Notes under the pieces: model-generated
Database searches by the model: none
What the model was told of the DNA's origin: nothing
What the model saw: only the letters and a program-made list of their open reading frames with translations
Program-made: the position numbers and the translations under genes
From: Microbacterium lacus
GTDB taxonomy: Bacteria > Actinomycetota > Actinomycetes > Actinomycetales > Microbacteriaceae
Direction of reading: 5' to 3'
Assembly: GCF_002812805.1 (NCBI RefSeq)
Contig: NZ_NMUM01000030.1
Coordinates: 422,385-486,384 of the forward strand
DNA length: 64,000 nt
Part shown: in pieces, positions 56,377 to 64,000 of the stretch
Layout: each line of letters starts with the position of its first letter
Numbering within the stretch: position 1 is the stretch's first letter

Positions 56377-57447
56377 TCAAACGGTCACTCCCCTGGGTTG
56401 GGTCGCCGCGAGTACTTCACCGACTGCAGCGAGGCGCCCGCCTGCACCCAGCAAGTCACCAACGATTCGCCACGGCACCGCTATCCGCGGCTCAGTTCCC
56501 TGAGTCCCCTCCCCTGCCGTCAAGAAATCTGCTCGAGCGACAAGAATGTTCCCGCGTCGGTCAGGCGCAAGATCGAGGGCGCGCTCCACGCCTGGAACAT
56601 TGTCGGTATAGAGCCAGATGTCCGAAGCAGGCAGCGGCGCGACGAGTCCCCGGGTCTCGAACTCGATCGCCGTAGCACGAGTACCCGTGAGCGCGTAAGT
56701 GAACCCAGATCGCTGCAGACGGTCAAGCGCAATCTCCTCCCCCAGGAGCGAGAAGTATCGAGCCGGCTTGAAGGTCGTCTCGAATCCGTAGTCGCGGGCC
56801 CAACGCTGCGCCAGCTCCAGCTGATTGGCAGCGACGATCGGACCACCGTTGGTGTCCTCAAGCAGCCCCTGTTCACGCAACAGTTCAACGACTCGACTGA
56901 CCGTACCCAGGCCGGTTCCGGTCTCGCGCGACAGTTCCCGCACCGATGCCTCGCGGCGAGTGCTGAGCAGCCGGACGATGACTTGCGAAGCTGCCTTACC
57001 CTTTAGCGATCGAAGTCGCTGCGGCTGGGCATCATTGCGCGGCTCGGGATCGCGTGATGCACCGACCCGATCGATCCATACCGCCGGATCGATGCTCGAG
57101 ATGCGCATATTTCCGGTCGCATCCCAGTGCGACCACCCGGCTCGAGCGAGTTCGTCACGCACCACGGGCGAAAGGAACGGCGCGACGATCACCGGCACGC
57201 TCCCGGACTGAACGCTCGGTAGCGCTCCGACCTCGGCACGGGTTCGTGGCGGAGTCAGCTTCACTTCGGCGTCCAGCACGAGCGGAACTGATCCAAACTG
57301 CGCCCGCACCACTGCGTCGACTCCGTTGCTGCCGGTTTGGCGCTCGACAACCACCGAACGCGCTCCGACCGACTTCAGCGCTTCGCTGAACCCGTCTACG
57401 AGCGCATCCGTTCCAGAAAAGAGCGCGTTCCGCATAATGTGGAACAT
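56377..57447 (-). CDS. Unknown winged-helix protein, AbiEi-like
   Basis: 356 residues from ATG 57447; ATG 57435 is an alternative. The N-terminal 120 residues are alpha/beta with GVDAVVRAQFG and LVLDAEVKLTP, a spacing reminiscent of a PD-(D/E)xK nuclease (unproven). There is a GWSHWDATGNMRI strand. A winged helix follows (RREASVRELSRETGTGLGTV), then a C-terminal domain resembling AbiEi-like regulators (ARYFSLLGEEIAL, LTGTRATAIEF). No adjacent AbiEii toxin. GGAAC half-sites at its start suggest autoregulation. Confidence 0.55.
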   Translation of the reverse strand: MFHIMRNALFSGTDALVDGFSEALKSVGARSVVVERQTGSNGVDAVVRAQFGSVPLVLDAEVKLTPPRTRAEVGALPSVQSGSVPVIVAPFLSPVVRDELARAGWSHWDATGNMRISSIDPAVWIDRVGASRDPEPRNDAQPQRLRSLKGKAASQVIVRLLSTRREASVRELSRETGTGLGTVSRVVELLREQGLLEDTNGGPIVAANQLELAQRWARDYGFETTFKPARYFSLLGEEIALDRLQRSGFTYALTGTRATAIEFETRGLVAPLPASDIWLYTDNVPGVERALDLAPDRRGNILVARADFLTAGEGTQGTEPRIAVPWRIVGDLLGAGGRLAAVGEVLAATQPRGVTV

Positions 57448-57462
57448 AGCAATATACGGAAC
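57427..57462. promoter_or_regulatory. GTTCC/GGAAC half-site cluster at the start of the winged-helix gene
   Basis: GTTCC (57427-57431), GGAAC (57441-57445) and GGAAC (57458-57462) in an AT-rich pocket covering the start codon. Confidence 0.4.
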
Positions 57463-57487
57463 ACCAGTCGACTCGACATCGACGCGG

Positions 57488-60277
57488 TCACCGGCTCAGA
57501 CCCGTGCCGTGAGCCGTCTCTCGCGACCACGAGGGCGCCCCACCGGCAGGCGACCGAGTCGCTTCGCGCGCCGCTCGCGATAGATCCAGCCGCGCAGCAC
57601 GGCGCGATTCCTCAAGCGTCGACTCCGGGCTGCCACGGCGCATCGCCTCGGCGAGTTCGCGGAGCGCCGCATCCTGAGAGCCCGCGACAACCACGGCCTG
57701 GTTCCAGACTCGACCGCGGGTCAGGCCGACGTAGAGTCCCGCAGCATCGACGCCCGGGCCTACAACGGACGCATCCGCGGTATCGCCTTGAATGCCGTGG
57801 ACCGTCGACGCATAAGCGAGGTGCACATGGTCGGATGTGTATTCGGCCGAGACGTGTCGACGTTCGGTGGTGTCGGCGAGGTTCCGGAGTTCGATGCGCT
57901 CCGGCCGTATCGCGGTGATGACCCAGGTGGCGCGATTTTGCACTCCGGCGGCTCGGTCATTCCGCCGAGTCTGCACAACGTCACCGACGAGCAGTTGCTG
58001 ACCGTTACGACCGTGGGCGACGACATCCGGGCGAATTGCGCCGGTCGCGACGCGGCGCTGCTGAATCGCTTCGCTGATTGCCGCCGCATCGTCGTTGGTG
58101 GCAGTCACGAGCGCGACGCGCTTGCCGCGCTCCGCCCAGTCGAACCACGCGTTCACCATGAGGTCGTGCGCCGCATCCGTGCCGGCGACTCGTGCGACGT
58201 GCCCTCCGTCATCGAGAGCCGCGGCGACTCCGACCGCGTCCTCCGCCATCGCGACCTTCCGCAACCTCAGCGTGAGATCTCCATAGGCGCGGTCGGTGAA
58301 GCGGTGAACTTCGCTCAGCTCGACGACGTTGTCGGCTACCTGGGTCATCGCGGCCATCGCGCCCGCGTGGCCAACAGGCGCAGCCTGGCGCGGGTCGCCG
58401 ATCATGGCGATCCCAGCCCCGGTCTCCCCCGCGACGATCGCGAGCGTGTCCGCGGTGTGGAGGTCCATCATCCCGGCCTCGTCCACCACGATGCGATCGC
58501 CTCGACCGAGTCGGAAGTCGCGCGGCCCGCGGTACACGCGGCCGGTCGCCGCATCCGTCTGACCGATCTGCAAGCGGGTCCACACAGGCGCTCCCGCCTC
58601 GTCGATTCCCCAGCGCCAACCGTGGTCGGCGAGCAATGCGTGCAGGCTGGATGCCGTGGCCCCGATCTCGCGCGCGGCTACGGCAGCCGCCTTCTTGGTT
58701 GGCGCGACCACGATCATGCGTCGCCGCTGCAGTCGCAGGGCATCGAGTGCGACTCGCAACAGCGTCGTCTTACCCGACCCGGCAGGCCCGGTCACCGACA
58801 CGAGGCGTCCGGTCCCGGCGATGGCGGAGGCTGCGGCGAGCTGCGTATCAACGAGCTCGGTGCTCTCCCCCACAAAATGCCGTACGACGGTGCGCATCTG
58901 TCGTTCGTCGGGCAACTGCCCGGGTGCGGCAAGCGCCGCGAACCTATTGGCGACCCGCAGCTTGAGCAGCACCGTCGCTTCGGCCATGAGCGCCTTGATG
59001 TGCGCAGGCTTGACGGGATCGTCCGGCACCAGGTCGATCGTGTGCTCGGTCGCCCGCGACGCGACGTCGTCGATCAGCTCGTCGAGCGGGTCTCTCTCGG
59101 CGACGACCCCGCTTCGGGAGATGGCCCGGATCGCGCTGGCACGCAGATCCCATGGCGAGAACCGGCCGCTGCTCGAGACCGAACGGGCGTCAGCCTCGAC
59201 GAGTGCCATCCGCGCGAGCAGTTCGCGATCGAGGTCGGCGATCCGGGTGGGGCCGAGCCGGGCCGGGTTCCGCTGCCAAAAGAGGATGGGATCGATGTTG
59301 GCGAGTTCGCTGCGGACCCTCTCCTCCCACTCGGCTTCATCGAGATGGGCGGGCTTGCCCGGGCGTCGCTGAGCCCACGCCAGCTCGTCGATGTGATGAA
59401 GATCGTCCGCGCCGGGTTGCCGCCCAGGGTGATCCTTGCGCCACTCCGCAATCAGCCGAGCACGGTTCGCTTCGATCTGGTTCGACCGGCGCGAGAACGG
59501 GCGGACGACGTGGGCGAGTTGCGCGATCTCGCCGTTCGCGTCGAGCGTGTAGCCGTGGGCCGCGAGTGCGGCTACCCATCGTGGGTCGCTGCGAGCCGCC
59601 AGCTCGCCCTCAGCGTTGACGACGTTGTGAAGCTTGAGCGCTACCCGCGAGTCCAAGCTCGACCACTTGCCGTCGGCTCCCTGCACCTTCATGTTCAGCC
59701 ACAGGTGTCGATGAATGTGCGGGTCGAGCGCGCGCGACCGCCGGTGCTGCAGTTCGACGACTTCGAGCCGAGCGATGTCTTCGCGGATGCGTCCGCCCCG
59801 GCCACGCCGCGCGTTCAGCTCGCGCTGCCAGAGAAGGATGGTGCGGTTACGCATACGGTCCTGCAGCAACTCGAACTCCTGGGCGAGCTCCGGGTCGAGG
59901 AGAGCCGCGACGCTGTACGACTTCGGGAAGTTGATCGTCCCGTCCAAAAGCAGGTCGGTGTTCTCTGATCGGTGCATGAGCCCGCGCGACTCGCCGGTCG
60001 CGGGATCCTCCCCCTGGATCCACCGCCGCAGCGCCGGGGCGTCCAGCTCGTCGCGGGACAGCTCCCCCGCTACCGCGGCGAACCGCGTGGCTGTGGCTTC
60101 ATTGATCGCGCCGTAGCGCTCCGCAGATTCCACTCCGGCCGGAGCACGGTGTGCATCGCATGTGCCGTCGAAGGCGTACGAGATCGCATTGCGGATGCCG
60201 CGAGATTCAGCCCCGCGCTTCCAACTCCGCAATCCCCCTCGCATGTCAGCAGCATACATGCGCAGTTGTGTCACCAC
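57488..60277 (-). CDS. MobF relaxase with RecD-like helicase (TraA/TrwC type)
   Basis: 929 residues from GTG 60277; ATG 60259 or 60244 are alternatives. Residues 1-300: TrwC relaxase with the metal-binding His cluster LDPHIHRHLWLN, catalytic Tyr probably among YAFDG or RYGAINEA near the N-terminus. Residues 480-900: SF1B helicase with Walker A VTGPAGSGKTT, motif II VVDEAGMMD, GDPRQ, and late VHGIQGDTADASVV. Nicks oriT and unwinds DNA for conjugation. No coupling protein is seen nearby. Confidence 0.9.
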   Translation of the reverse strand: MVTQLRMYAADMRGGLRSWKRGAESRGIRNAISYAFDGTCDAHRAPAGVESAERYGAINEATATRFAAVAGELSRDELDAPALRRWIQGEDPATGESRGLMHRSENTDLLLDGTINFPKSYSVAALLDPELAQEFELLQDRMRNRTILLWQRELNARRGRGGRIREDIARLEVVELQHRRSRALDPHIHRHLWLNMKVQGADGKWSSLDSRVALKLHNVVNAEGELAARSDPRWVAALAAHGYTLDANGEIAQLAHVVRPFSRRSNQIEANRARLIAEWRKDHPGRQPGADDLHHIDELAWAQRRPGKPAHLDEAEWEERVRSELANIDPILFWQRNPARLGPTRIADLDRELLARMALVEADARSVSSSGRFSPWDLRASAIRAISRSGVVAERDPLDELIDDVASRATEHTIDLVPDDPVKPAHIKALMAEATVLLKLRVANRFAALAAPGQLPDERQMRTVVRHFVGESTELVDTQLAAASAIAGTGRLVSVTGPAGSGKTTLLRVALDALRLQRRRMIVVAPTKKAAAVAAREIGATASSLHALLADHGWRWGIDEAGAPVWTRLQIGQTDAATGRVYRGPRDFRLGRGDRIVVDEAGMMDLHTADTLAIVAGETGAGIAMIGDPRQAAPVGHAGAMAAMTQVADNVVELSEVHRFTDRAYGDLTLRLRKVAMAEDAVGVAAALDDGGHVARVAGTDAAHDLMVNAWFDWAERGKRVALVTATNDDAAAISEAIQQRRVATGAIRPDVVAHGRNGQQLLVGDVVQTRRNDRAAGVQNRATWVITAIRPERIELRNLADTTERRHVSAEYTSDHVHLAYASTVHGIQGDTADASVVGPGVDAAGLYVGLTRGRVWNQAVVVAGSQDAALRELAEAMRRGSPESTLEESRRAARLDLSRAAREATRSPAGGAPSWSRETAHGTGLSR

Positions 60278-60671
60278 CAGGCATGGTGCCTACGTGCATC
60301 GCAGTTTCTTTTCGTATGTCGTCGCACTTCGTAATGTTCCTTTGGGGATTGCCTCCTTTCCTCGCGCATCGGCCTCGTGAGATGTGAGCGCAGCGCGGCG
60401 TGGGCCCCTTCTCGGGCATCTGCCTGAAGCGCGACTGAGCCCGCCTGTCGAAGGCAGGCTCTGTGCGGGTACGAACGCAGAGGTGTCGCGCGAGATGTTC
60501 CATGAGCGTCACCGCGCGCAGTCCGACCGGCTTCCGCAGGCCCAATTGTGGGCTGCGCGCACGTGGTGTGCTGATGGCGCCGAGTGGATAGCTCCCACAG
60601 CGTCGGAGGGTATCGCTACGATGCTCCTCAATGTCGCCGCACTCCGCGACCTCGGGCTACTGGGGAGAGTA
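60278..60671. other. Gap upstream of the relaxase, possible oriT
   Basis: 394 bp without a credible gene, less GC-rich in its first 100 bp. It contains AGGCA-tgg-TGCCT near 60279-60291 and GCCTG-tcgaagg-CAGGC near 60435-60451. MobF origins commonly lie just upstream of the relaxase gene and hold inverted repeats next to the nick site; assignment here is by position only. Confidence 0.35.
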
Positions 60672-62422
60672 ATGAAGCTAACGCGCATCGACGTGCGGTT
60701 CTTTCGTTCGTTCGTTCAACTTCGACTTCGAGCTGAAGGCACGCGAGAAATCGGAAGCTGCTCCCTGGGAAGAACAGGAGCCCTGGTATCCGTTCGTCCG
60801 CGTACCGCTCGAAACGGACATCACTGCAGTTGTGGGTGCAAACGAAGCAGGGAAGAGCCAGCTCCTGAAGGCGGTCCAAGCGGCCCTGACGGGGGAACCG
60901 ATCCGACGCGAGGACTTTTGCCGCTATAGCGAAGAGTATTCAGTAGAGGCAGACAAGATCCGCCTTCCCGAGTTCGGTGCAGTCTTCAAACTCGACGACG
61001 GCGAACAGGTGGCCGGGGTGGCGGCGATCGGTGATGCAAGGGAGTTCGGCCTGTACAGACCCGGGTCCGAGGACCCGTTCCTCGTGATCCACGGGGAACG
61101 GGTGAAGCTCCCGGCGGGACAGCTCGCCAAGTTGGAAGCAGCGCTGCCCAGGACCTTTGAACTGAAGACCGGAGTCGCGATCCCGGACAGTATCTCGATC
61201 GCCGAATTGATCGGCAAGAAGCGCACACGCCTGCACGATCGCAGACAGCGATCCGCCGTCTTTGATCGAATTTTCGGGCTCGCGGATCCCACCGAAGCGG
61301 CGGTCGGCCAGTTGGTCGCTCCCTCACTTGCTCCACCGGCAGACGAAGCATCCGAGCAGGCGGAACAGCGTCGGCGGGAAGAATTCGAACTGGCCAAGAT
61401 GCTGCTCGTCGACGCTGCACGTATCGATACGCGCGCTTTCACCGAGCTAAGCGAGGCTCTCGCGTCCGGCCGCGAAGGACAAGTTGAGGCAGTCGTAGGA
61501 GCAATGAATGCCGCGATCCGCGACAATCTCAACGTTCAGCGGTGGTGGACGCAGGACCGAGAGTTTGACTTGATACTCGAGGCACGCGAGCACGAGCTCG
61601 CTTTCACAATCCGCGATCGCACCGGTTCCACATACTCGTTCGGCGAGCGAAGTCAAGGGCTGCGCTACTTCCTGAGCTACTTTGTACAGCTCACCGCCCA
61701 CCGCCTGACTCAAACTCGACCAGATATTCTGCTGCTGGATGAGCCGGATGCTTTTCTGTCGAGCGTTGGTCAGCAGGACCTGTTGCGAATTCTTCACGAC
61801 TACGCGCTCCCGGAAGATGGAAGCACTGGAAGTCAGGTGCTATACGTCACGCACTCCCCGTTCTTGATCGACAAGAATGCTCCCCACCGCATCCGCGTGC
61901 TCGACAAAGGATCCGAGGACGAGGGGACGCGAGTCGTGAATGACGCGGCGAACAATCGTTACGAACCACTCAGGTCTTCTCTGGGCACCTACGTTGCCGA
62001 GACCGCCTTCATCGGGGGCCGGAACCTGTTTGTCGAAGGACTTGCAGATCAGGTTTTGATCGCGGGTGTCGCGGCCCATCTCGCGAAAAGTTCCGGTACC
62101 ACGGCGGGAGCGTTGGACCTCAACGAAGTGACAATTGTTGCTGCTGGAGGAGCCGACGGCATTCCGTACATGGTGTATCTCGCCCGCGGGCGCGACACGA
62201 TAAAGCCGCCGTGCGTCGCGCTGCTGGACGGAGACCAATCGGGGCGCGACGCCGAAAAGGTCCTGAAAAGAGGGGAAGCTCGGAAGAAGCGAGTTCTCCG
62301 CGATGAGTACATCGTCCGTCTTGATGTGTGGGCATCGTCGTCAGGCCTCTCTTTTGATCCCGGAGTCGACGTGCACGAGCTCGAGGACCTGCTCCCCATC
62401 GAGCTCGTTCATCGAGCTGCCC
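60672..62422 (+). pseudogene. OLD-family ATPase/TOPRIM nuclease, frameshifted and 3'-truncated
   Basis: ATG 60672 reads MKLTRIDVRFFRS. A (TTCG)3 tract at 60703-60714 then puts the rest out of frame. Removing one TTCG unit gives RSFNFDFELKAREKSEAAPW and the Walker A VVGANEAGKS. Downstream: FGERSQGLRYFLSYFVQL (signature), ILLLDEPDAFLS (Walker B), THSPFLID, then TOPRIM residues LFVEGLADQ, GGADGIPYM and LLDGDQSGRDA. An IS3-family end at about 62422 cuts the gene after LEDLLPIELVHRA. Family roles are DNA nicking and phage defence. Confidence 0.8.
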
Positions 62423-62680
62423 TGAAGCGCTCCAGGTTTTGTGCCGCTCCTATGCGGGTTGCGGCTCTCGGTTGAGGGTCGCGTAATGGGCTTGCTCGAA
62501 CTCGGCGGGTGGGACGTAGCCGAGGCTCGAGTGAAGCCTACGAGTGTTGTACCAGTTGACCCAGCCGGCGGTCGCGAATTCGACGTCTGCGATGGTCCGA
62601 TACGGCCCGTCGTGGAACACGGTCGTGCGGATGCACTCGGCCTTGTAGAGCCCGTTGATCGTCTCCATCAGCGCGTTGAT
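62423..62680 (-). mobile_element. IS3-family element, 3' fragment of orfB
   Basis: Transposase C-terminus on the minus strand: ALMETINGLYKAECIRTTVF, then WYNTRRLHSSLGYVPPAEFE and a stop at 62450-62452. The terminal repeat TGAAGCGCTCCAGGTTTTGT starts at 62423, just after the OLD reading. The catalytic core of orfB is missing: an IS110-family element interrupts it after codons for NALMETINGL. Confidence 0.8.
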
Positions 62681-62693
62681 GCTCCTATATCTG

Positions 62694-63770
62694 TCAAGCC
62701 GCGATTTGGAGGGGTGGTCGGGCTTCGCGGATGGGGCGCATCGCGGCCCAGAGTTCGCGGGCGAGAAGACGTTTCAGACACCGGATGATCTCGGACTTCG
62801 TCTTTCCTTCGGTGATCCGGCGGGCGACGTAGGCCTTAGTGGGTTCGTGGTGCTGCATGCGAACGATGACGACACGGTAGAGTGCGGCGTTTGCTTGCCG
62901 GTGACCGCCCCGATTGAGCCGGTGTCGGGTGGTCATCCCTGACGATGCAGGGATCGGGGCGACACCGCAGAGCCGGGCGAACGCGGCCTCCGAACGGATC
63001 CGTTCCGGATTGTCGCCGGCAACGATCAGCATCTCGGCCGCGGTGTCAGGACCGACCGCAAAGGCTTTCGCGAGGTCGGGAGCGATCTGCGCGGTCAGCT
63101 CTGCCAGGAGCTTCTCATGCCCGGAGATCTCGGCATCCAGTACTTCCCAGCGACGGGCGATCGATCGTAACGTGTGCTTGGTCGACGCGATGATTGTGGT
63201 CACCTGGCCCGGACGAAGCGCCGCGCAGCGATGGATGAGCGCCATCTTCGATAGCGGTTGCAGCTCCTGACGCAGATCGTCGGGGGCGTTCACGATGACC
63301 TGCTTGAGGCTGATCATCGCGGATGTTCTCGCCTTGACGGCGACGTCCTTGGCGACCTTGATCTGACGGATCATCTCCACTGTTCCATCGGCTGACTTCG
63401 GGATGGCCGTCGCCAGGCCCGCGAGGACTGCCCTGGCTGCGTTCTCGGCATCGATGGTGTCGGACTTGCCTCGTAGTCGCCTGTCGCGACGGTCCGTTCT
63501 CATCACCTCCAGCGTCCCGATTCCACGACGGCGCACTGCGCCGGCCAGGCCTGCACCATAGGAACCGGTGCCTTCGATCCCGAAGGTGAGTTTCCCGCCG
63601 AACGATTCGCCCCAGTCGATCAGCTGGCCGTAGCCACCGGAATCCGCCGCGAAAGATCGGCGATCCAGGACCGCGCCGAGCTCATCGATCGCGACGGCGA
63701 CGTGGACGTGTTTGTGAGTGTCGACGCCGACAACGACTCGACGGTGAGAGGGGACTTGCTGCATGCTCAT
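62694..63770 (-). CDS. IS110-family DEDD transposase
   Basis: 358 residues. RuvC-like DEDD domain: VGVDTHKHVHVAVAIDELG (first Asp), GIEGTGSYGAGLA (Glu), KSDTIDAENAARAVL (Asp pair). C-terminal Tnp20 domain with AGDNPERIRSEAAFARLCGV and PIPASSGMTTRHRLNRGGH, where the Ser after PAS is the probable nucleophile. Full length. It acts with a bridge RNA encoded by the element. Confidence 0.92.
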   Translation of the reverse strand: MSMQQVPSHRRVVVGVDTHKHVHVAVAIDELGAVLDRRSFAADSGGYGQLIDWGESFGGKLTFGIEGTGSYGAGLAGAVRRRGIGTLEVMRTDRRDRRLRGKSDTIDAENAARAVLAGLATAIPKSADGTVEMIRQIKVAKDVAVKARTSAMISLKQVIVNAPDDLRQELQPLSKMALIHRCAALRPGQVTTIIASTKHTLRSIARRWEVLDAEISGHEKLLAELTAQIAPDLAKAFAVGPDTAAEMLIVAGDNPERIRSEAAFARLCGVAPIPASSGMTTRHRLNRGGHRQANAALYRVVIVRMQHHEPTKAYVARRITEGKTKSEIIRCLKRLLARELWAAMRPIREARPPLQIAA

Positions 63771-64000
63771 AGTGCTCGCTCCAACCAGATCAGGACAGGG
63801 TGAGTGACACTGGCCGGTCGGGTGGACGGGACTGTGATGGGACTGTTGCGATCAGGCTCCTATGAGGTCACGCCCGCCCGGCCAGCACCACGAGGGTGAT
63901 GCGCCTCCTGACGGACGACAGATCAACAGCAAGGACACCCAGACTTCGAGGTCAGTCGTCAGCAAGAGTCAGGCCGCCAGGAGGTACTCGACACTCTCAC
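63771..64000 (-). ncRNA. Putative IS110 bridge RNA region
   Basis: Non-coding DNA upstream of the transposase. TGGCCGG (63811-63817) pairs with CCGGCCA (63878-63884), closing a loop of 60 nt that contains GGCTCCTAT (63855-63863). GCTCCTAT is also present at the element's other end (62681-62688). IS110-group elements transcribe a bridge RNA from this region whose loops match donor and target DNA. The exact RNA ends are not visible. Confidence 0.4.

Larger units (their letters stand above)
51128..64000. mobile_element. Integrative, probably mobilisable element (left part)
   Basis: From the 3' half of the tRNA-like gene to beyond the right edge. Supported by a tyrosine integrase (53613), excisionase-like protein (55488), MobF relaxase-helicase (57488), toxin-antitoxin pair, metal-resistance cassette, anti-phage-type OLD nuclease and nested insertion sequences. 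Codon use is less GC-biased towards the right end. The right attachment site is not in view. No coupling protein or T4SS gene is seen, so it may be mobilised by a helper. Confidence 0.7.
62681..64000 (-). mobile_element. IS110-family insertion sequence (right limit uncertain)
   Basis: One end lies at 62675-62693, immediately after the transposase stop. The 5' non-coding part is 63771 to at least 63890. GCTCCTAT is found at 62681-62688 and 63856-63863. IS110 elements have no long terminal repeats, so the far end cannot be fixed from this window. Confidence 0.7.

Noticed and set aside
60246..60545. 99-residue minus-strand frame upstream of the relaxase
   Set aside because: No ribosome site, no domain, Arg/Pro-rich; lies in the putative oriT gap.
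60832..60834. GTG as the start of the OLD-type protein
   Set aside because: It lies inside the Walker A motif (VGANEAGKS), so it cannot be the native start. The natural N-terminus is recoverable from 60672 by removing one TTCG unit.

Overview
The window is GC-rich (about 70 %), tightly packed DNA from an actinobacterium, most likely the Microbacteriaceae and plausibly Microbacterium. The evidence is the gene content (monomeric NADP isocitrate dehydrogenase, sucCD next to a DUF6350 membrane protein and purN-purH, split LigC/LigD enzymes, a CmtR-type metal sensor), the many ATGA/GTGA start-stop overlaps, the frequent GTG starts, and the strong GAT-after-G codon context (cggatgcc).

Layout. 1-6.2 kb: N-terminus of a ROK regulator with its own operator, a lipoprotein, an L,D-transpeptidase, then a leftward lacI - CE7 acetyl esterase - ABC exporter set. 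6.5-14.2 kb: a rightward glycan operon (binding protein, two permeases, GH2 beta-mannosidase, GH113-like glycosidase, BadF-type sugar kinase). The genes downstream of the binding protein are all start-stop coupled, and a 12-bp-stem hairpin follows the binding-protein gene. With the acetyl esterase it looks like a pathway for acetylated beta-mannosides or Man-GlcNAc type oligosaccharides. 14.2-28.1 kb: core genes (icd with an 18-bp perfect palindrome, GNAT, hydrolase, heterodimeric ABC exporter, ogt plus ada-alkA repair operon, purH, purN, DUF6350). 28.2-31.7 kb: a five-gene accessory operon carrying a type VII secretion-type protein (frameshifted here), a membrane protein, two possibly related unknowns and a WXG100-sized helical protein. 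It sits between two parts of the otherwise conserved suc-DUF6350-pur neighbourhood. 31.8-45.2 kb: sucCD, FAD/Rieske oxidoreductase, TetR, acyl-CoA dehydrogenase, AI-2E family permease, LigC and LigD-polymerase, SseB, UvrD/PcrA. 45.4-51.0 kb: IclR, SDR, amidohydrolase and a Dpp-type ABC transporter. The amidohydrolase and DppC permease are both beheaded at one point near 48.67 kb, which looks like a deletion between divergent operons.

51.1-64.0 kb is an integrative, probably mobilisable element that starts at a tRNA-like gene with anticodon CAT and continues past the window edge. It carries a Cd/Pb-type sensor (CmtR) and CDF exporter flanked by inverted TTTCGG-iteron motifs, a tyrosine-phosphatase-family gene with one in-frame stop, a tyrosine integrase, an excisionase-like protein, a toxin-antitoxin pair, an unknown winged-helix protein, a MobF relaxase-helicase and an OLD-type ATPase/TOPRIM nuclease. 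The nuclease gene is out of frame because of a (TTCG)3 tandem repeat, and its 3' end is cut by an IS3-family element that an IS110-family element then disrupts. The IS110 leader probably encodes its bridge RNA.

All calls come from reading the sequence and remembered family features. No database search or structure prediction was run.
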